Origin: Candidatus Neomicrothrix sp. UBA7884
Lineage (GTDB): Bacteria > Actinomycetota > Acidimicrobiia > Acidimicrobiales > MedAcidi-G1
Reading direction: 5' to 3'
DNA length: 25,897 nucleotides
NCBI GenBank assembly: GCA_002501135.1
Contig: DLRQ01000061.1
Coordinates: 1 to 25,897 of the forward strand
Position numbers and translations under genes: made by a program. Below, in pieces: positions 21,978-25,897 of the stretch (position 1 is its first letter; each line of letters starts with the position of its first letter). The notes below the pieces were generated by a model that worked only from the letters and a program-made list of their open reading frames with translations, searched no databases and was not told the origin of the DNA.

Positions 21978-23723
21978 TCAGTCCGGGAGCAGGGTCACGG
22001 TGCCCGCAGCTCCGTCGACCTCAACTAGGGCTCCGTCGGGTATCGACAGGGATGCACCCGTGGCGCTGACCACGCACGGAAGGCCCAGTTCGCGCGACAC
22101 GATCACGGCGTGGCTCAACTGGCCTCCGACGTCGACGACCACCGCCTCAACCGGCACGAACAGGGGTGTCCAACTGGGGTCGGTGAGGGGTGCGATCAGG
22201 ATGTCACCGGGCCCCAGATCGCCCGGATCTGAAGGGTCGGTGACTACGCAGGCACGACCCCGCACGACACCGCTGCAGCCGGGAATACCGGTCAGCACCG
22301 TTCCAGCAGTGGCGGCTTCGGTTGTGTGTTCCGCCCGCCTCTCCCAGGTCTCGATGGGAGGCATCTCTCCGGAAAAGCAGAACGGCGGAACCAGCTGCGA
22401 AAGGGCATCGCGTGTTGCTCTTCTCGATGCCACCAGGTCTGCAAATGCGCCTGGATCCCGCCGGTAGTTGTCCAACTCCGCGTAGGTCACGTACCAGAGG
22501 TCATCGGGTCTGCCCTCGGGTGTCAGTTTGGCCATCCTGCGCCCCAGTTCGCGTGCGGCCAGCCGGACATCGTGGATGACCTTGACCAACATGGCCTTTC
22601 CCTGTTCCCTGGCACGGCTGTGGACCACGGCTGAGGTGAGCGCACGATCAAACAACCATCTGGTGACACCGTTCAGACGGGATCTGGCTGCGCGCACTGA
22701 CGCCTCACGCTCACCGACACGTGCGGTCGACCGCGTGGCAGGTGCGTGGTCCTCGCCTGCATGGCGCATCCGGTCGATGATCGCCAGGGGCATGGCAGGC
22801 TCGGTTCCCCAGACCTCGCACGCCATCTCCCATTCGTTCGGGCCGCGGCTCCCATAGTTATCGAGGAACGTGTCGAACTCCGTGAGAAAGCCCTCGACAG
22901 CTGTCGTGCCCCTGGCGCTCGACAGCCTGTCGTACAGGCCGGCGCCACCGTCGTCGAAGAGCGATGTCAGAGTCGTGTCGGCGGCGACCAGCCGGCTCAG
23001 GTCCCAGAGGGCGAATGACGGCTCAGCCGAGGCGACCTCGCCTATTCCAGACACCAGGCTCAGGGCAACGGATCCATTGCCCAGTTTCCGGGAGCAGATG
23101 TCGCGGAGTATGTAGAAAGCGGCTCCGGCACCTCCTGAGACCAGCAGGTGACCGGTGAACATCCGAGCCAGCATCGGTGCGGAATCTGTCATCACGGCAA
23201 CAAGGTCGTCGTCTGATGCGTTCTGTGGATTTGGCAGCGATGCACGCCACATTGCCGACTCGGCAAGGTCAGCGGACAGGTGTGGAATCTCATCGGCCAA
23301 CAGCACCTTCAGCCCGTGCAGCACCCCGCGCAGCATCGCCACGGGGTAACGGTCGCCACGCCGGGCCAGATGCGGTGGGGCTATGCCTTCGGCTCCGAGG
23401 AATGTCGCATCGGTCTCGGCGATTGTGGCACCGGGTGTGCGCACAGCGATCACCCGCGATACCGAGAGGTTCAGGTAGGAGTAGCCACCGAAGATTCCCA
23501 TGTGGACGTCGGCGTCCTCGTCACACTCGGCACGGGTGATCACCCCGGTTGAGAGCAGGGCATCGCTGAACGGATCACCGCCCAGATCTCTGGCCATGGT
23601 GGTGCTCAGCGGAAACACTACCTCCGGGTAGACCTCTCCGGCGTTGCCGCGGGTGTAGACCGGGAAGCGCCTGCTGGGGGTGGTCTGCACATACGGGCCG
23701 AGACCAAAGTCGACCAGTTTCAT
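21978..23723 (-). CDS. PEP-utilising enzyme with swivelling His domain, lacking ATP-grasp
   Basis: The protein is 581 aa from ATG 23721-23723, which has AGAGGA about 7 nt upstream; the frame stays open to 23777 inside the upstream gene. The C-terminal swivel domain has GCSGVVRGRACVV, GDILIAPLTDPSWTPLF and the phospho-His motif GGQLSHAVIVSRELGLPCVV (His538). The rest resembles the central domain of rifampin-phosphotransferase/PEP-synthase-like proteins: YTRGNAGEVYPEVVFPLS near the N terminus and GSRGPNEWEMACEVW mid-protein. The N-terminal ATP-grasp domain that would phosphorylate the histidine is absent, and no partner gene is in the window. It could act with a separate ATP-grasp subunit, as in split PEP-synthase-like systems, or have lost catalysis. 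The substrate is unknown. Confidence 0.82.
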   Translation of the reverse strand: MKLVDFGLGPYVQTTPSRRFPVYTRGNAGEVYPEVVFPLSTTMARDLGGDPFSDALLSTGVITRAECDEDADVHMGIFGGYSYLNLSVSRVIAVRTPGATIAETDATFLGAEGIAPPHLARRGDRYPVAMLRGVLHGLKVLLADEIPHLSADLAESAMWRASLPNPQNASDDDLVAVMTDSAPMLARMFTGHLLVSGGAGAAFYILRDICSRKLGNGSVALSLVSGIGEVASAEPSFALWDLSRLVAADTTLTSLFDDGGAGLYDRLSSARGTTAVEGFLTEFDTFLDNYGSRGPNEWEMACEVWGTEPAMPLAIIDRMRHAGEDHAPATRSTARVGEREASVRAARSRLNGVTRWLFDRALTSAVVHSRAREQGKAMLVKVIHDVRLAARELGRRMAKLTPEGRPDDLWYVTYAELDNYRRDPGAFADLVASRRATRDALSQLVPPFCFSGEMPPIETWERRAEHTTEAATAGTVLTGIPGCSGVVRGRACVVTDPSDPGDLGPGDILIAPLTDPSWTPLFVPVEAVVVDVGGQLSHAVIVSRELGLPCVVSATGASLSIPDGALVEVDGAAGTVTLLPD

Positions 23724-23745
23724 AAGCCGTCCTCTTGTCGCAGGC

Positions 23746-24873
23746 TCAGCTCTGGGCCAGACGGGCCACGTACCCACCCTGGGCCCAGTAACCGTCTAAC
23801 GCCGGGTACGGGATTGTGATGGACAAGGTGTTGGTTCCGGATCCGCCCACGCTGAAGGGGGCGAACGACAGGACCAGGCCGCCATGTGTCAGGTTGAAGC
23901 GTTCGAAATTGGCGGCCTCGCTGCCAGCACCGACTACCCGGCGCTGGTCGGTCCAGGGCTCGAGTTCAAGCCTGGCCTGAGCCTCGGTCGACACCGCCTC
24001 GACCCAGTCCGTGGTCGGGTCAAAGAGGTCGGTCACCTGAATTGGCTGCCCGGTGGAGAGGTTGAAGGTCTCAGTCAGGATTTCTGATGTCTCACCGGCG
24101 ACCCCCGGCAGCAGATGCCTGACGGTGTTACGCAGGCTGAGAACCTCATCTGTGGCGAGGAGCACCTCGTACTGGTGCTGGAGCCACATGCACCTGCCCT
24201 CGACCGAATCCAGGCAGGCGTAGCCGTTTCGCTCAATGGCCGTGGTCGTTTCGTCAAGGAACTTCTGTACCGCTCCCTGGGTGATTCCCAGGAGGCGACC
24301 GTTGACCTTGGGTGAATCGCGGGGACCTTCGATGCGCGGCCATCGTGCGAACACCTGAATGAAGCCGGGTCGGTTCAGGGCTGTTCCGTCCGGACCGAAG
24401 GCCATGACACGGGTATCGATTACACACACAAGGTCGGCGAACCTGATGAGCGGCCCACCGGGCACGTCAAGTTCCTTTGAACTCTCACGGGGGATCAACA
24501 GGACCTGCCCGATCTTCAGCATGTTCGGATCGCTCAGGCCGTTTGCCCGCAGGAACTGCTCGACCGTGCGTTCGTGGTGCTTGGCGATCTTGCCCAGGGT
24601 GTCGCCGGATTCGACCGTGACGGTCTCGGGGCCTTCCTCAACGATCTGGATGCTTTCGGGTTGGGCGTCCCGGACGCAATCGTCGTTGGCGGCCCGCAGG
24701 TCAGGCAGGTCTACCGTGACCCAACCGTCAACCTTCAGTGGAGCGACGGTTGTGATGGCTGCGCTGTTACCGAAGAGGTCCGGTGTGGTGACTGGTGTGG
24801 ACACCTCTTCTGCAACGCCACATGCAGTTGCGGTCACCGCAACGAGGGCCGCTATGGCAAGAGTGACACGCAC
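23746..24873 (-). CDS. LysM lipoprotein with RsiV/DUF3298-like C-terminal domain
   Basis: The 375-aa protein has a short signal (RVTLAIAALVAVT) ending in lipobox TATAC with Cys18. Residues 84-129 form one LysM repeat, TVTVESGDTLGKIAKHH through GLSDPNMLKIGQVLLIP, which would bind peptidoglycan. The C-terminal half (about 215-370) has a pattern like the DUF3298/RsiV domain: LLATDEVLSLRNTV, TETFNLSTGQPIQVTDLF and a final LTHGGLVLSFAPFSVGGSG...ITIPYPAL. The product is likely tethered to the membrane and wall-facing. The start GTG 24871-24873 has no Shine-Dalgarno. The PEP-utilising gene starts 23 nt after this stop, so they may share a transcript, though a functional link is not obvious. Confidence 0.8.
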   Translation of the reverse strand: MRVTLAIAALVAVTATACGVAEEVSTPVTTPDLFGNSAAITTVAPLKVDGWVTVDLPDLRAANDDCVRDAQPESIQIVEEGPETVTVESGDTLGKIAKHHERTVEQFLRANGLSDPNMLKIGQVLLIPRESSKELDVPGGPLIRFADLVCVIDTRVMAFGPDGTALNRPGFIQVFARWPRIEGPRDSPKVNGRLLGITQGAVQKFLDETTTAIERNGYACLDSVEGRCMWLQHQYEVLLATDEVLSLRNTVRHLLPGVAGETSEILTETFNLSTGQPIQVTDLFDPTTDWVEAVSTEAQARLELEPWTDQRRVVGAGSEAANFERFNLTHGGLVLSFAPFSVGGSGTNTLSITIPYPALDGYWAQGGYVARLAQS

Positions 24874-24919
24874 GCTGACAGGATCGCACGCCTGAGGCGA
24901 CTCTGGGGGCCACCGCCAG

Positions 24920-24942
24920 CCGGATCGGCGTTGCCGACCCGG
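24920..24942 (-). terminator. Hairpin downstream of the Lrp-type gene
   Basis: CCGGATCGGC (24920-24929), loop GTT, GCCGACCCGG (24933-24942) forms a 10-bp stem with one A-C mismatch. It lies in the 114-nt gap between the minus-strand Lrp gene and the LysM lipoprotein gene. There is no U-run, so it may be a weak terminator or structural element. The rest of the gap holds nothing I can identify. Confidence 0.4.
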
Positions 24943-24987
24943 TGAGAAGACTTTCCTGACCCGTTGGCGAGGGCCGCTGATACCCGG

Positions 24988-25455
24988 TCAGGTCTCAAGG
25001 GGTTCGACAACGGTTCGGCGACGGTGTTCGAAAACCAGAGATGTGCGCTCATCAACGACGCCGTCGATGCTGGAGATGCGGTCCAGGACCAGGTGTCGCA
25101 GGGCGTCGGTGTCCTGGACGCTCAGGTGGGTGAGGATGTCATCGATGCCCGAAAGCATGAACACCGAAAGCGTCTCGGGAAGTGACCAGAGTTGTTCGAC
25201 GACCCTGTCGACTATGGCGGCAGTCTTGGGGTGCAGGCGTATTGCGACCATTGCCTGGATCGGTCGGCCGAGGGCCTTCAGGTCAGTGGTGGCGTGATAA
25301 CCGGTGATGACACCCCGCTCCTCTAGTGAGCGCACCCTGTCGAGCGTGGTGGATGGTGCCAGGCCGACGCCGGCGGCAAGGGCCCGATTGGTCTGCCGTG
25401 CATCTGACTGAAGTTCAGCGAGAATTTGAGCATCTGTCCGGTCAATTTGCGTCAC
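24988..25455 (-). CDS. Lrp/AsnC-family transcriptional regulator
   Basis: The protein is 155 aa from GTG 25453-25455, with AAAGGAAA upstream. The frame stays open to 25554, but the extra residues are not family-like and would cover the promoter region. The N-terminal HTH is IDRTDAQILAELQSDARQTNRALAAGVGLAPSTTLDRVRSLEERGVI (written with about residues 4-50), followed by a RAM ligand-binding domain (about 65-145) with MVAIRLHPKTAAIVDRVVEQL and VFMLSGIDDILTHLSV. Lrp/AsnC proteins usually bind amino acids and regulate nearby genes. Here the divergent neighbour, 98 nt away, is an indolepyruvate:ferredoxin oxidoreductase, so it probably regulates amino-acid catabolism. The effector is unknown. Confidence 0.9.
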   Translation of the reverse strand: MTQIDRTDAQILAELQSDARQTNRALAAGVGLAPSTTLDRVRSLEERGVITGYHATTDLKALGRPIQAMVAIRLHPKTAAIVDRVVEQLWSLPETLSVFMLSGIDDILTHLSVQDTDALRHLVLDRISSIDGVVDERTSLVFEHRRRTVVEPLET

Positions 25456-25486
25456 TTCAGTTTCCTTTCCGATATTTATTCGGTTC

Positions 25487-25498
25487 TGTTGAGCAACA
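25487..25498. repeat. Palindrome TGTTGAGCAACA between Lrp and IOR genes
   Basis: The arms TGTTG and CAACA flank AG in an AT-richer patch about 31 nt before the Lrp-type start and 56 nt before the IOR start. It is a candidate operator for autoregulation. Confidence 0.4.
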
Positions 25499-25528
25499 AG
25501 CGTACCCATGCAAATCTGGTGCGTCAGT

Positions 25529-25539
25529 ATCACTGTGAT
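25529..25539. repeat. Palindrome ATCACTGTGAT upstream of IOR
   Basis: ATCAC and GTGAT flank a single T, ending 14 nt before the IOR ATG and just before its GGGGGA ribosome-binding site. It could be a repressor site or 5'-UTR structure. The GTGA/TCAC half-sites are CRP/FNR-like in look only. Confidence 0.35.
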
Positions 25540-25553
25540 CCGGGGGACCATCA

Positions 25554-25897
25554 ATGACCGTGCTCGACGACTATCAACTTGATGATCGCTACCGAAGTAG
25601 CGAAGGTCGCGTCTATCTGACGGGTATTCAGGCCCTGGCCCGGATACCGATCCAGCAACTGCTGGCCGACCGGGCCGCCGGCCTCAACACGGCTGTGTTC
25701 ACCTCGGGCTACCCGGGCTCCCCGGTTGGTGGGTTCGACCTGGAGATGGCCCGTGTCGCCTCCCTGCTCCCCGACCTTCCCATCGTCAACCGTCCAGCTG
25801 TGAACGAGGAACTGGGTGCCACCGCGGTGATGGGTAGCCAGTTGGCCTCCGAACAGCCCGACTGCCGCTACGACGGGATCCTCGGCATCTGGTACGG
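25554..25897 (+). CDS. Indolepyruvate:ferredoxin oxidoreductase family protein, N-terminal part
   Basis: The gene starts at ATG 25554 with GGGGGA about 8 nt upstream and runs off the right edge after about 114 codons. The translated N terminus, with DDYQLDDRYRSSEGRVYLTG then IQALARIPIQQLLADRAAGL, FTSGYPGSPVGGFDLEMA, NRPAVNEELGATAVMG and YDGILGIWYG, matches the ThDP-binding N-terminal domain of large single-chain indolepyruvate:ferredoxin oxidoreductases (usually over 1,100 aa). These decarboxylate 2-oxo acids from aromatic or branched-chain amino acids to acyl-CoA, reducing ferredoxin. Divergent from an Lrp/AsnC gene, it is likely under that regulator. The full domain content cannot be checked here. 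Confidence 0.88.
   Translation, partial: MTVLDDYQLDDRYRSSEGRVYLTGIQALARIPIQQLLADRAAGLNTAVFTSGYPGSPVGGFDLEMARVASLLPDLPIVNRPAVNEELGATAVMGSQLASEQPDCRYDGILGIWY

Noticed and set aside
1..25897. CRISPR array, transposon, integron or phage segment
   Set aside because: No spaced direct repeats, transposase, integrase or phage structural motifs were seen, and composition looks uniform.

Overview
The window is high-GC, gene-dense DNA that looks like an Actinomycetota chromosome. The best guess is an Acidimicrobiia-like lineage, possibly marine, but this is inferred from overall character and no marker gene proves it. Supporting signs are a menaquinone (men) operon, Cys-anchored lipoproteins, frequent GTG starts, starts placed 6-8 nt after a TAnnnT -10 box (leaderless style), and tail-to-tail genes with almost no spacing. 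I see no rRNA, tRNA, CRISPR array, insertion sequence or phage gene. With the starts chosen here, no gene-free stretch exceeds about 190 bases.

Layout. (1) 1-536, minus: the 5' part of a GrdB/PrdB-like reductase-family selenoprotein. Its reading frame meets an in-frame UGA at 39-41 that is best read as selenocysteine. A perfect 8-bp stem-loop sits 18 nt downstream and fits a bacterial SECIS. The gene runs off the left edge. (2) 644-6243, plus: a MerR-type regulator with a leaderless promoter, then menF, menD, menH and menC. All three men-men junctions are 4-nt GTGA overlaps. (3) 6326-11065, plus: a BMP-family ABC importer (two permeases, substrate-binding lipoprotein, double ATPase), probably for nucleosides. 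The lipoprotein gene is bracketed by RNA hairpins. (4) 11062-13366, minus: an alpha/beta hydrolase and a metallo-beta-lactamase-fold hydrolase. (5) 13386-14261, plus: a lipoprotein glutaminyl cyclase. (6) 14271-15809, minus: a beta-class DNA methyltransferase with a C-terminal extra domain. (7) 15997-16710, plus: an unrecognised protein. (8) 16723-20778: a group of envelope proteins, namely a membrane-anchored GH-like TIM barrel (minus), and an exported amidohydrolase coupled by ATGA overlap to a CapA-family protein (plus). (9) 20881-21972, plus: serC. (10) 21978-24873, minus: a LysM lipoprotein and a PEP-utilising swivel-domain protein without an ATP-grasp domain. (11) 24988-end: an Lrp/AsnC regulator divergent from the start of an indolepyruvate:ferredoxin oxidoreductase gene.

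How the genes fit together. The men operon makes o-succinylbenzoate from chorismate for menaquinone; menE, menB and menA are not here. The BMP operon would import nucleoside-like solutes. The 16.7-20.8 kb genes point outward and may act on cell-wall or capsule polymers. The Lrp/IOR pair points to regulated amino-acid (2-oxo acid) catabolism.

The most interesting point is the selenoprotein. Conventional gene calling would end it at residue 165 and lose its active site.
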